The notes beneath the pieces are model-generated. The model searched no databases and was not told the DNA's origin. It saw only the letters and a program-made list of their open reading frames with translations. Below are positions 40,004 through 47,553 of a DNA stretch of 64,000 nt, in pieces (position 1 is the first letter of the stretch; each line of letters starts with the position of its first letter). The position numbers and the translations under genes were made by a program. The stretch is from Candidatus Zixiibacteriota bacterium (GTDB lineage: Bacteria; RBG-13-66-14; B26-G2; WVWN01), in NCBI GenBank assembly GCA_030613505.1, contig JAUWLW010000008.1:1-64000 (forward strand). The letters are read 5' to 3'.

Positions 40004-40780
40004 TCAATGGTTCTCCTCGCCCCACCCCACGGCGGCGCCAAAGTATAGGATCGGCAAAAAAGCGAATATAAACGCCTGAAGGAAGCTTGTGAAAGCTACC
40101 AGCGCGTAAAAAACTGGCATCAACGTTACCGCCATAATGTATTCTATAAACGGCTCCATATTCAAAGCCGGGAATAGGACGTTAACGTTGGTCACGATAT
40201 TATTTACCACCGTCACGAACTGCTCTTCCCCGAAAATATTACCGTAAAGACGAATCGTGAGCGACATGGGGCGAGCGAATTCGCCGACGCTTTCCAACAA
40301 TACGAAAACGGGGCCTCCCACGATGAACGCGATCTTCGTCATACCCGCGAACGGGCCGGTCTTATGAAGGAGATACTTCCTTAACCCGAGTTCTCTAATG
40401 CCCACGTAAAAAGTCATCACGAACACGCATACCGCCATCGCCGCGTTCACGGCGATGTTAGTCGTCGGCGCGACGAACCCGGGGACCATCCCGAAGAGGT
40501 TAGCCACCAAAATAAACAAGAAAAGCGAAAGGCAAAACGGGAGATATTTCACGACCTTCGCCCCGCCGATATCGCGCAGGAAATACCGGCCCGTCTCGAC
40601 GACGAGCTCGAGGACCATTTGGGGAATACCGGGCCTAAGTTTCGCTTTGCGGCAAATCGAATAGAAGCCAACTAAGACCACGACGGCAACCAATATCGCG
40701 TGCGTCACGACGACGTTTTCGTGGTGGTGAAGGCCCGGGAGAGGCAAGCCCCATTCTAAACCTACTCTAAATTCTTCCAT
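40004..40780 (-). CDS. atpB: ATP synthase F0 subunit a
   Basis: Stator channel subunit, 258 aa, about six TM helices. The essential Arg is in MSLTIRLYGNIFGEEQFV (TM4-like), and the C-terminal segment AFTSFLQAFIFAFLPILYFG is typical. It ends in TGA, supporting TGA as a normal stop in this genome. atpE begins 71 bp downstream. Confidence 0.96.
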   Translation of the reverse strand: MEEFRVGLEWGLPLPGLHHHENVVVTHAILVAVVVLVGFYSICRKAKLRPGIPQMVLELVVETGRYFLRDIGGAKVVKYLPFCLSLFLFILVANLFGMVPGFVAPTTNIAVNAAMAVCVFVMTFYVGIRELGLRKYLLHKTGPFAGMTKIAFIVGGPVFVLLESVGEFARPMSLTIRLYGNIFGEEQFVTVVNNIVTNVNVLFPALNMEPFIEYIMAVTLMPVFYALVAFTSFLQAFIFAFLPILYFGAAVGWGEENH

Positions 40781-40783
40781 ACC

Positions 40784-41188
40784 CTAAGTAATCCCGGCCG
40801 CGCATCGTTCCCGGAGGCAATACAACACGACCAACGCCGGGCTGAACGTCGCGACGGCCACGGCGCCGAGGGCTACGGCCTGGGCCGACAAAGGGGTAAT
40901 CTGTAATAACGCGGCGATTAAAGCGAGCGGCAACAACGCTTTCGCCGTAAGAGCCAAGATACCCTTCAGTAACAAACGCTTTTTGCCCTGCGCCGCCGCG
41001 CGCGCTAGGATCACGGCGAACGTCGCGATCAAAATAAAATCGGCCGCGACAGCGCCTCCCCCCGCGAAAGCACCCACGGCCCAAGTACCGCCGCCATATA
41101 TACCGGCACCCGCAACGACCGCGGCCACGGCGGCGAGCAATCCCACAACGAAACCGAAGGGGTAACGTACCAGGCCTTTATCCGTCAT
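40784..41188 (-). CDS. atpI: AtpI-like F0 assembly protein
   Basis: 134-aa hydrophobic protein with four TM helices (for example FGFVVGLLAAVAAVVAGAGIY and ALGAVAVATFSPALVVLYCL), placed directly before atpB. AtpI-type proteins assist c-ring assembly. The ORF track extends the frame to 41497 with an Arg-rich, non-hydrophobic N-terminus that overlaps atpZ; I reject that and use the ATG at 41188, which overlaps the atpZ stop as ATGA. The sequence itself is weakly conserved, so the name rests mainly on topology and position. Confidence 0.75.
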   Translation of the reverse strand: MTDKGLVRYPFGFVVGLLAAVAAVVAGAGIYGGGTWAVGAFAGGGAVAADFILIATFAVILARAAAQGKKRLLLKGILALTAKALLPLALIAALLQITPLSAQAVALGAVAVATFSPALVVLYCLRERCAAGIT

Positions 41189-41421
41189 CGGAGCAAACGC
41201 GGGATCTCGCGGATCACGAGATAAACGGCCGCCGCGATTCCTAAAAAACCTAACACAAGTATAAATGCGGGCGTCGTCCCGAGCCATCGGTCGAGAAAAT
41301 AACCGCCGAAAAACCCGCCCAAAACGACCGCCATAAACAACCACCCTAAATTTATGGCGATCGCTGCGTTCCGTACGAAACGCTTTCTCCTGCCAGGCCC
41401 TTCCCGGTCGTTTTGCGACAC
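41185..41421 (-). CDS. atpZ: AtpZ/AtpI-family F0 accessory protein
   Basis: 78 aa with two TM helices. The stretch GGFFGGYFLDRWLGTTPAF is the AtpZ signature (gGyflDrwlgt.P). In some bacteria AtpZ-AtpI form an ion channel or help insert the Na+/H+ rotor. It is the first gene of the atp operon, starts with GTG, and its TGA overlaps the atpI ATG by 4 bp. No obvious promoter motif was found in the ~100 bp upstream. Confidence 0.85.
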   Translation of the reverse strand: MSQNDREGPGRRKRFVRNAAIAINLGWLFMAVVLGGFFGGYFLDRWLGTTPAFILVLGFLGIAAAVYLVIREIPRLLR

Positions 41422-41521
41422 GCCGTATCCCGTCCTGAAACCCGCGCAGATGGCCTAAACTTTCGGAAAATATAACATTTCGGCCGTTTAAACACAAGCG
41501 AAATTGATTAAGAAACGCCGT

Positions 41522-41547
41522 AAAAAAAGAGGGCTTGCGCCCTCTTT
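41522..41547 (-). terminator. Terminator of selenoprotein-candidate copy 1
   Basis: On the minus strand: AAAGAGGGC-GCAA-GCCCTCTTT followed by further T. The same stem and GCAA loop follow all three paralogues. Located 25 bp after the stop. Confidence 0.85.
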
Positions 41548-41571
41548 ATCGCCCGCGGGTGATAGCGTTTG

Positions 41572-42315
41572 CTAGTTGAACAACGCCTTGACGCTACCGA
41601 ATGACGTCGGCACTATACTCGTAGAATACGGACGGGCGCCAATGTCCTTACCGCCTTCGCCGGCACCTCTACAGGGTGAACTCTCGGCGAGGTCGAAATC
41701 GTTGTTCTCGAAGTTTTCAAATAACGGGTCCTTGTGGATCTCGCCCGTGCCCGGTTTGGGAACAAAACTGTTCCACACGTGTCCTCAACCTACGCACAGG
41801 TACATGTAGTTCCCGCCGGGATTACTATCTACGTCGTTATACAGGATTGTAAGCGTAGGAGTGTTCTCGTGGCGCGCGACGCCGTATTTGACGTTACCCC
41901 AGATTATGTTGTTCTTGATGACGGCCGTCGAGCTCAACCAGACTACGACGCCCATGTTCCCTTTGCAAATCGTATTGCCTTCGATTAAGGCTTTAGCCCC
42001 TTCGTATACGGCTACCGCTCCGCTATACTCGTTGCAGTTGATAAGGCAGCAACCGGTGATATGAAGGTCCGTTCCGTATCCGGCGGCGTAAACCGAACCA
42101 TCCTTCAGATCGCACAACGCGCCGTTGCCGCGTATGCAAGACTTCTTACCCTTTAGTACGTCGCAACGACCCGTATATACCTCGTTAGGGTCAAGCACTA
42201 GAAGTTTGTCGTATCCTTCCCCAGGTCCCGCTTCGTCGTACGCTTGTTGGAGGGTCTTGGCAAACGTAACAGATACCGCAAGCGTTAGTGCCAACAATAC
42301 GACGGAGTAACGCAT
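41572..42315 (-). CDS. Secreted beta-helix protein, candidate selenoprotein copy 1 (in-frame TGA at codon 177)
   Basis: I read this as one gene through the TGA at 41785-41787. Signal peptide (SVVLLALTLAVSVTFA), then a Cys-rich right-handed beta-helix with repeats such as ITGCCLIN, NTICKGNMGVVVW and AVIKNNIIWGN. Then comes C174-V-G-U177, and 70 more codons (PGTGEIHKDPLFENFENNDF...SSPCRGAGEGGKDIGA) that match the other two copies, ending TSFGSVKALFN. The DPLF...SPC...DIGA tail is normal for secreted beta-helix proteins, so the protein is incomplete without it. ATG start with AAAGGAGGT. A CxxU motif suggests redox chemistry outside the cytoplasm; function unknown. If TGA were a stop, the product would be a 176-aa truncated helix. 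Confidence 0.8.
41759..41774 (-). promoter_or_regulatory. SECIS-like hairpin, copy 1
   Basis: GGAACA-GTTT-TGTTCC, a perfect 6-bp stem with a 4-nt loop starting with G. The loop begins 16 nt after the TGA, within the range known for bacterial SECIS elements (short stem-loop just downstream of UGA, G early in the loop). Confidence 0.6.
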
Positions 42316-42409
42316 TTTTATCGACCTCCTTTTTACTACTTTTACCCTCTTTACGAACCGCGCCGGTTACAACGATTTTAATCACGGCCCGTACGAAATA
42401 CTCTAATTA

Positions 42410-42438
42410 TTTATAACATCGGCCCAGTCTCAAGACAA
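42410..42438 (-). promoter_or_regulatory. Promoter of selenoprotein-candidate copy 1
   Basis: TTGTCT-N17-TATAAA with a TG extension before the -10 (GATGTTATAAA). Predicted start near 42403, leaving a 5' leader of about 88 nt. The GATGTTATA block recurs before copy 2. Confidence 0.55.
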
Positions 42439-42462
42439 GCTAAATCGACACGTAATAACAGT

Positions 42463-42489
42463 AAAAAAGAGGGCTTGCGCCCTCTTTTT
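42463..42489 (-). terminator. Terminator of selenoprotein-candidate copy 2
   Basis: AAAAAGAGGGC-GCAA-GCCCTCTTTTT on the minus strand, the same stem-loop as in the other copies, 22 bp after the stop. Confidence 0.85.
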
Positions 42490-42510
42490 AAGCGCGAGTG
42501 CGTCAACTTG

Positions 42511-43239
42511 TTATTTGAAAGACGCTTTTACGCAGCCCAGCGAAGCCGGCGCTACACCCGTACCGTACGGCCGGCCACCCATGTCTTTACCGTTCTCGCC
42601 AGCGCCTTTACAGGGCGAATTCTCCGCGAGGTCGAAATCGTTGTTGTTGTAATCCTCGAAGAGAGGATCTTTATGTATTTCGCCTGTACCCGGTTGTGGA
42701 AGGAAACTTTTCCACGTACCGCCACCTCAACCGGGGCACCAATACATATAGTTCCCTTTGGCGTTATTGTCCAAGTCGTTGTAGAGAATCGTCGGTGACG
42801 AGGTCTCGTCCCGGGTGATGCCGTAGTCGTTACCCCATATAATATTATTTTTGATCGTCGCCTGGCCTTGCCAAACCCTAACGCCCATCTCGCTCTTGCA
42901 TATCGTATTACCATCCACCAAGGCTTTGGCGCCGTTGTCGGCCCCAATCGCTACACCGCCGTTTATCAAACAACAGCCCGTAATCACGAGTTCGGTACCG
43001 GCTTGCGACGCGCACACCTGGCCATTCTTCGGGTCGATCAACGCGCCGTTGCCGCGGATGCAAGATTTCTTGCCCTTTAATACATCGCAACGACCCGTAT
43101 ATACCTCGTTAGGGTCAAGCACTAGGAGTTTGTCGTACCCTTCGCCCGGAGGCGCCGCGTCGTACGCCTCTTGGAGAGACTTCGCCCACGCCGCGGGCGT
43201 AACGAGCGCCAGAGCTACGATAAATGCTATATAGCGCAA
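42511..43239 (-). CDS. Secreted beta-helix protein, candidate selenoprotein copy 2 (in-frame TGA at codon 171)
   Basis: Paralogue of the flanking copies. TTG start with AAAGGAGGTGA; signal peptide IAFIVALALVTPAAWA; the block YDKLLVLDPNEVYTGRCDVL is identical to copy 1. Beta-helix rungs include NTICKSEMGVRVWQGQATIK and NNIIWGNDYGI. The motif C168-P-G-U171 is followed by 71 open codons (GGGTWKSFLPQPGTGEIHKD, then DPLFEDYNNNDFDL, SPCKGAGENGKDMGG) to a TAA at 42511. The ORF track ends at the TGA (42727) and misses the tail. The tail ends in ASLGCVKASFK, a variant of the shared C-terminal motif that adds a Cys. Total 242 residues. Confidence 0.8.
42691..42721 (-). promoter_or_regulatory. SECIS-like hairpin, copy 2
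   Basis: Two stacked helices: CGGT...ACCG outside and GTGGAA...TTCCAC inside, with loop AAGTTTCC. The loop begins 17 nt after the TGA. The inner stem differs in sequence from copies 1 and 3 while pairing is kept. Confidence 0.58.
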
Positions 43240-43319
43240 CGTCTATCACCTCCTTTGCCGTCGTCTTCTTCAGACTCAACAACGTTCAACGCGTTTACCT
43301 AATCGCGCGTGTTTATTAA

Positions 43320-43347
43320 ACTATAACATCTCCCCTTTTAAAAACAA
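43320..43347 (-). promoter_or_regulatory. Promoter of selenoprotein-candidate copy 2
   Basis: TTGTTT-N16-TATAGT with the TG extension (GATGTTATAGT), the same block as in the copy 1 promoter. Confidence 0.5.
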
Positions 43348-43372
43348 GGTAATTAACCCTACTTACCCCAAG

Positions 43373-43400
43373 AAAAAAAGAGGGCTTGCGCCCTCTTTTT
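43373..43400 (-). terminator. Terminator of selenoprotein-candidate copy 3
   Basis: AAAAAGAGGGC-GCAA-GCCCTCTTTTT on the minus strand, followed by more T; 23 bp after the TAG stop. Confidence 0.85.
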
Positions 43401-43422
43401 CGTTCCGGAACTATTGGCGTTC

Positions 43423-44181
43423 CTAGTTGAATAAAGCCTTTACCTTGCCGAAGGATGTCGGCGTTATAGCCGTGCGGAACGGCTTCCCGCCCATATCCTT
43501 GCCGCCTTCGCCGGCGCCCCTGCACGGGGAACTCTCGGTCAAGTCGAAGTCGTTATTCTCGAAGTTTTTGAATAACGGGTCCTTGTGGATCTCGCCCGTG
43601 CCTGGCGTTGGTACGAAGCTGTACCAAGTGCCGCCACCTCAACCCGGGCAGAAATACATGTAGTTGCCGCCGTAGTGGGAGTCGACGTCGTTGTAGAGGA
43701 TGTTCAGCGTACCGGTATACTGGTGTTTGGCGATGCCGTACATCGACCCGCCGCTCTTGTTATTCTTGAAGATGATGTTGTTCTTCACAGTAGCGGAGGA
43801 ATACGCCCAGATGTAGAGGCCGAGCCCGTTTTTACAGATCGTATTTCCGTCGATGTTCGCGGTAGCGCTATCGGCAACGTAGATCGCGCCGAAGGTACCG
43901 CCATTTATCAAACAGCAACCCGTAATGTCCAGTTGGGTACCGGGCTGAGCAACGAATACCTGGCTGTCGCCGAGGTCGCAAAGCGCGCCGTTACCGCGAA
44001 TGCAGGACTTCTTGCCGATCAAAACACCGCACCCGCCGGTATACGTCGTATTAGGATCGAGCACAAGGAGCTTGTCGTAACCTTCGCCGGCACCGGCCTC
44101 GTTGTAGGCCGACTGCAACGTTTTCGCCACGGCCGCGGGGGCTATAAGCGCCAGTGCCAATAAAACGACTAAATAACGCAA
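43423..44181 (-). CDS. Secreted beta-helix protein, candidate selenoprotein copy 3 (in-frame TGA at codon 181)
   Basis: First transcribed of the three in gene order. TTG start with a near-perfect AAGGAGGTGA; signal peptide LVVLLALALIAPAAVA. The helix domain keeps CIRGNGALCDL, ITGCCLINGG and NTICKNGLGLYIW. The motif C178-P-G-U181 is followed by 71 open codons to a TAG at 43423 (GGGTWYSFVPTPGTGEIHKD, DPLFKNFENNDFDL, SPCRGAGEGGKDMGG, TPTSFGKVKALFN). The ORF track shows only the part before the TGA, since the tail lacks a start codon. Total 252 residues. Extracellular location follows from the signal peptide; substrate or partner is unknown. Confidence 0.8.
43604..43635 (-). promoter_or_regulatory. 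SECIS-like hairpin, copy 3
   Basis: GGCG outside pairs with CGCC, TTGGTAC inside pairs with GTACCAA, loop AGCTTC with G at the second position. The loop begins 18 nt after the TGA. Compared with copy 1 (GGAAC/GTTCC), the stem here is GGTAC/GTACC, an A-T to T-A swap on both sides. Confidence 0.62.
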
Positions 44182-44267
44182 TGCACTTCACCTCCTTCGC
44201 TGGAAATTTCCCTTTGGCGCAAGTGCTAAAATAACGCGCCCGTTTCGCCCAGTTCACTCCTGCTAAT

Positions 44268-44296
44268 ATTATATATTAAAACCTTTTTGAATGCAA
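44268..44296 (-). promoter_or_regulatory. Promoter of selenoprotein-candidate copy 3
   Basis: TTGCAT-N17-TATAAT, close to the sigma-70 consensus, about 85 nt upstream of the TTG start. Confidence 0.6.
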
Positions 44297-44398
44297 GTAA
44301 AATAATCATATACTTGTTAATTGAACATATATTACTAAGTTAGTAATGTTATGCCTCCATAATCTACCCTAGCGCTCTACCCCCAGCGGGATTCCGGT

Positions 44399-45094
44399 TT
44401 AATCTTCCCCGCGTCCGCGTCGCCTTCGCGCCAGCCACCGCGCCACCAAATCCTTCGCCGGGTCCGTAAAGGCGTTGCCGAAAGCGATCGCCGCGGCAAA
44501 CATAACGGCGCCGAAAACGATAATGAAAACCGCGATAAGGAACGTCGTCGTTAAGTAGAGCTTCTCCAACGCCATAACGGCGCCGATAAACAGGACGCCG
44601 TAGCGAACGGCCTTGCCTATAACCGCAGCGTTTAATCCCTCTACTTTGCTCGCCCATACGCGAGCAAGCCCCCCCAAGAACGACCCGGCAATATGGGCTA
44701 CGAAAAGTATCGCCGCGGCCAAGAGGATGCGCGGCAGATAGAGTATCGAGAAATCGAATACGCGGGTGAGTAAGGTGAACCCCAATATCTCGGCGCAAAA
44801 ATCCAAGAACAATAGTACGACCACCCACCAAATAACGCGCCGGACGATCTCCCCGGCCGAATATTTGATATCCCCTTTGGCTAGCGCACCAAAGCCCAAC
44901 CTCGCGGCGCCCTTTTCTATGGGCAACGCGAGGAAGACGCGGCGCGCGAGCCGCGACAATAAGTAAGCTAAAAGCAGGCCGGCGGCAAAAACCGCCGCTG
45001 CTACCAGCAACACCGGTAGATATCCGGCTATGGTTTTCACCGTGCTGAGAAACGGTTCCACTACGGTTTGTGCGAAAAATTCACTCATATCCAT
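44399..45094 (-). CDS. Conserved-TM-helix (CmpX/MscS-related) membrane protein
   Basis: 231 aa with about five TM helices (VLLVAAAVFAAGLLLAYLLSRLA; IIWWVVVLLFLDFCAEILG-like; ILLAAAILFVAHIAGSFLGG). The repeated pattern and the closing GAVMFAAAIAFGNAFTDPA fit the conserved TM helix proteins related to MscS channels, which lack the cytoplasmic MscS beta domain. It is 8 bp downstream of the APC-Usp transporter gene, so the two are probably co-transcribed. Possibly an osmotic or envelope-stress channel; function not proven for the family. Confidence 0.78.
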   Translation of the reverse strand: MDMSEFFAQTVVEPFLSTVKTIAGYLPVLLVAAAVFAAGLLLAYLLSRLARRVFLALPIEKGAARLGFGALAKGDIKYSAGEIVRRVIWWVVVLLFLDFCAEILGFTLLTRVFDFSILYLPRILLAAAILFVAHIAGSFLGGLARVWASKVEGLNAAVIGKAVRYGVLFIGAVMALEKLYLTTTFLIAVFIIVFGAVMFAAAIAFGNAFTDPAKDLVARWLARRRRGRGED

Positions 45095-45102
45095 ATCGAA
45101 AT

Positions 45103-47343
45103 CTAAGGCGCCGCCGTCCCCGACAGAAGCCGCTCGAGGCGGCCTCGCCGTACGGGCGTGAATTTCTTTATAATAACGACCGTATTATCCACGCGCTCGG
45201 ATATCTCCTCCGGGACCGATTTAAACAACAATTGCTCCCACGCGCCGCCCTTGCGTGCGCCCAGCACGATGAGGTCTTTCGGTAGTATCTCCGCCATCAA
45301 CGCTTCAGTTACTTCTTCGGCGTAGAGCACGTCCCTTTCGAAACCGCGTCGACACTCCACGTCGCAAACTACCTCGTCCAAAAGGTTCCTTGCCGTATAC
45401 CGCGGCACGCCGAATTCATCGGCCGCGCCGGATACCGTAACGACGCGCAACTTGGCGTCGAAGCGGTCGGCGAACGCCGGCGCCAGTTCCGCGGCGAGGC
45501 GGGAGTTGGAGCTGCCGGAAACCGCGACCAGTATGCGGCCTACGTCCGTCAAATCGTCGGCGCCGGGCCTCACTACCGCGACATCACACGGGGCGTCGTC
45601 GAGCACGGCGTCAATAACCGTGGCCAACAACCTGTCGCCCAAGGTCCGTCGGCTGACGCGTCCCATAACTATGAAGTTGCAATTCTCTTCGCGGGCCGTC
45701 TCCAAAATGCCGTGCGAAAGGCGGTGCGATATCTTAATCATTCGCTTGACGTCGTCGACGCCCTCGCGCTCGCAGATCTTCTCGGCCAACATGAGCTGGG
45801 AACGAAAATCGCCGGCCCGCGCGACGCCACGTTCGAGGGGTACGTAATACGGAACCTCCACTACGGACAACAATAATATCTCGCCGTCGAACTTCTTCGC
45901 GATGGCCGCGGCAACCGTCACCAACGACTTCATCGTATCCGGGTTGCCGACGGGGACCAGGATTTTATATTCCTTACGCGCTTGCTTGGCCATCAAGTAC
46001 CGAATGACCCGCTCGCGCTCGAGCGTCCGTTTGGCGCCTTTCGAATAAGCTAAATATACCAATCCTCCCGCGGCCAGATAACAGGTCCCCAAAAGGTAGG
46101 TGTTCCACTCCATGAAGAGCAACATAAGAAGGTTGGAGGCGATGCCTAAGGCCGGTATCAAGTAGCCGAAGGGCAAGCGGAACGGACGTTTAAGTTCCGG
46201 GCGGCGCCGCCGGAGCATTATTACCGAAAAATTGACCACGACAAGGGCGAAGAGTAAGCAAAAGTTCGTGAGGTGCGCTACGGACCGCACCTCGCCTATT
46301 ACCGCGATTATGATCGCCAATCCCGCCGTTGCCGCGATCGCCCAATGCGGCGTACGGAAGCGCGCGTTTACCCGGGCCAAAAACCACGGCATGAAGCCGT
46401 CGCGTGCGATCGCGTACGTGACGCGCGAGGTCGTGAGAACCGCGGCGTTTAGCGCCGAAACCGTCGACAGAACACCCGCGATTAATACGAAGAATAGGCC
46501 GTATCCCCCTAATACTTTCGCGGCTATTATCGCGAGGGGCGCAGGCGCCTCCCCTAAAACTTCGAAATCTATTATCCCAACAGATACCATAATCACAAAG
46601 ACGTAAATTATCGTAGGGATCGCCAGCGCTAACAAGATCGCCCGCGGAACGTTCTTCTCCGGGTTTTTGACCTCCTCCGCCGCGTCCGAGATTTGCTCGA
46701 AACCGAAGAAAGAAATGTAGATGAGCGAGGTGGCGGCGAGGACGCCGAGCGTACCGAACGGCGCGAAATTGTCGAAACGCTCCCACTCCACGAAACGGAA
46801 ACACAATATGACGAATACGACCAGTATCGCGACTTTGCCGAGCGTCAAGAAGGTTTGCGTATGACCCGCTTCTTTCGTCCCCTTAATATTTAGCAGCGCT
46901 AGAAGGATTATAAGGGTCGCGGCCGCGACGGCTCGGTTTAACGTATATGGCAACGCCAACTCGACGAGGGGGGTGAAATGCTCTGCGAACCCGATAGAGT
47001 ACAGGGCCGCGGAGACAACCAGGCCAAAGACCATCGACCAACCGGTGATGAAGGCCGTAAAGCCGCCGATGGCCTCGTGGACGAAGGTATAGCCGCCGCC
47101 GGCGATGGGGATGGCCGCGGCCAGCTCGCAGTACGACAGCGCCGTGAATAGCGTCATGAAGCCGACGATGACGTACGAAACCGTCGCCGCCGGGCCCGCT
47201 GTGCCGGCGGCCAGGCCGGATAGGATGAAGATGCCGGCGCCTATCATCGCGCCCACGCCCAGCATCGTCGCGGCGACGAGGCCCAGCGACCGCGTCAGCT
47301 TGACCTCGTGCTCCTCGCCCGGCAATGGAATTCGCTCAGCCAT
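45103..47343 (-). CDS. APC-superfamily amino acid permease fused to two universal stress protein domains
   Basis: 746 aa. Residues ~15-440 form a 12-TM amino-acid/polyamine transporter with the TM1 signature GVGAMIGAGIFILSG and later FFGFEQISDAAEEVKNPEKNVPRA. Two cytoplasmic Usp domains follow (~457-600 and ~607-735), starting YKILVPVGNPDTMKSLV and VGRILVAVSGSSNSRLAAEL. The first keeps a VMGRVSRRTLGDRLL nucleotide-loop-like sequence; the second ends with LGARKGGAWEQLLFKSVPEE. Such fusions are thought to couple transport to energy or stress state. Amino acid specificity is not predictable. Confidence 0.92.
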   Translation of the reverse strand: MAERIPLPGEEHEVKLTRSLGLVAATMLGVGAMIGAGIFILSGLAAGTAGPAATVSYVIVGFMTLFTALSYCELAAAIPIAGGGYTFVHEAIGGFTAFITGWSMVFGLVVSAALYSIGFAEHFTPLVELALPYTLNRAVAAATLIILLALLNIKGTKEAGHTQTFLTLGKVAILVVFVILCFRFVEWERFDNFAPFGTLGVLAATSLIYISFFGFEQISDAAEEVKNPEKNVPRAILLALAIPTIIYVFVIMVSVGIIDFEVLGEAPAPLAIIAAKVLGGYGLFFVLIAGVLSTVSALNAAVLTTSRVTYAIARDGFMPWFLARVNARFRTPHWAIAATAGLAIIIAVIGEVRSVAHLTNFCLLFALVVVNFSVIMLRRRRPELKRPFRLPFGYLIPALGIASNLLMLLFMEWNTYLLGTCYLAAGGLVYLAYSKGAKRTLERERVIRYLMAKQARKEYKILVPVGNPDTMKSLVTVAAAIAKKFDGEILLLSVVEVPYYVPLERGVARAGDFRSQLMLAEKICEREGVDDVKRMIKISHRLSHGILETAREENCNFIVMGRVSRRTLGDRLLATVIDAVLDDAPCDVAVVRPGADDLTDVGRILVAVSGSSNSRLAAELAPAFADRFDAKLRVVTVSGAADEFGVPRYTARNLLDEVVCDVECRRGFERDVLYAEEVTEALMAEILPKDLIVLGARKGGAWEQLLFKSVPEEISERVDNTVVIIKKFTPVRRGRLERLLSGTAAP

Positions 47344-47504
47344 AGTGCGTCAGGGATTAACTACTTTCGCGAATTATACTAAACGGCGCTAAAAAAACAA
47401 GGTAAATCGGGTTCGACTTCAAACGTGGCTATTTTACTATTAATATTAAATGATACGAAATGATTACAGATTGTGAAAAAACGCGCAATTGCGAAATATT
47501 TTTC

Positions 47505-47533
47505 TTGACTCTCTCTCTCTCTCTTACTATTAT
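47505..47533 (+). promoter_or_regulatory. Promoter with (CT)8 repeat as its spacer
   Basis: TTGACT and TATTAT are separated by exactly 17 bp, and that spacer is almost entirely CT dinucleotides. Start predicted near 47540, upstream of the cluster of secreted-protein genes. Confidence 0.65.
47509..47524 (+). repeat. (CT)8 simple sequence repeat
   Basis: Eight uninterrupted CT units overlapping the end of the -35 box and the promoter spacer. Dinucleotide tracts of this length are prone to slipped-strand mispairing. Confidence 0.95.
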
Positions 47534-47553
47534 ACGGGTTGAAGGTGGTCGAA

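Noticed and set aside
40784-41497. 237-aa ORF for AtpI starting at 41497
   Set aside because: The N-terminal ~100 residues are Arg-rich, non-hydrophobic and overlap atpZ in another frame; the ATG at 41188 with ATGA overlap is the sensible start.
41572-44181. TGA reassigned to Gly or Trp, as in some candidate phyla
   Set aside because: At least six normal genes in the window (atpB, atpZ, uvrC, AsmA-like, DUF1385, the 60-aa miniprotein) end at TGA, and no other long ORF has an internal TGA.
41785-44181. The three beta-helix genes end at the TGA, with decayed tails after it
   Set aside because: Tails stay open for 70-71 codons in all three copies, conserve protein sequence and end with the same motif at aligned stops; neutral decay would not do this three times.
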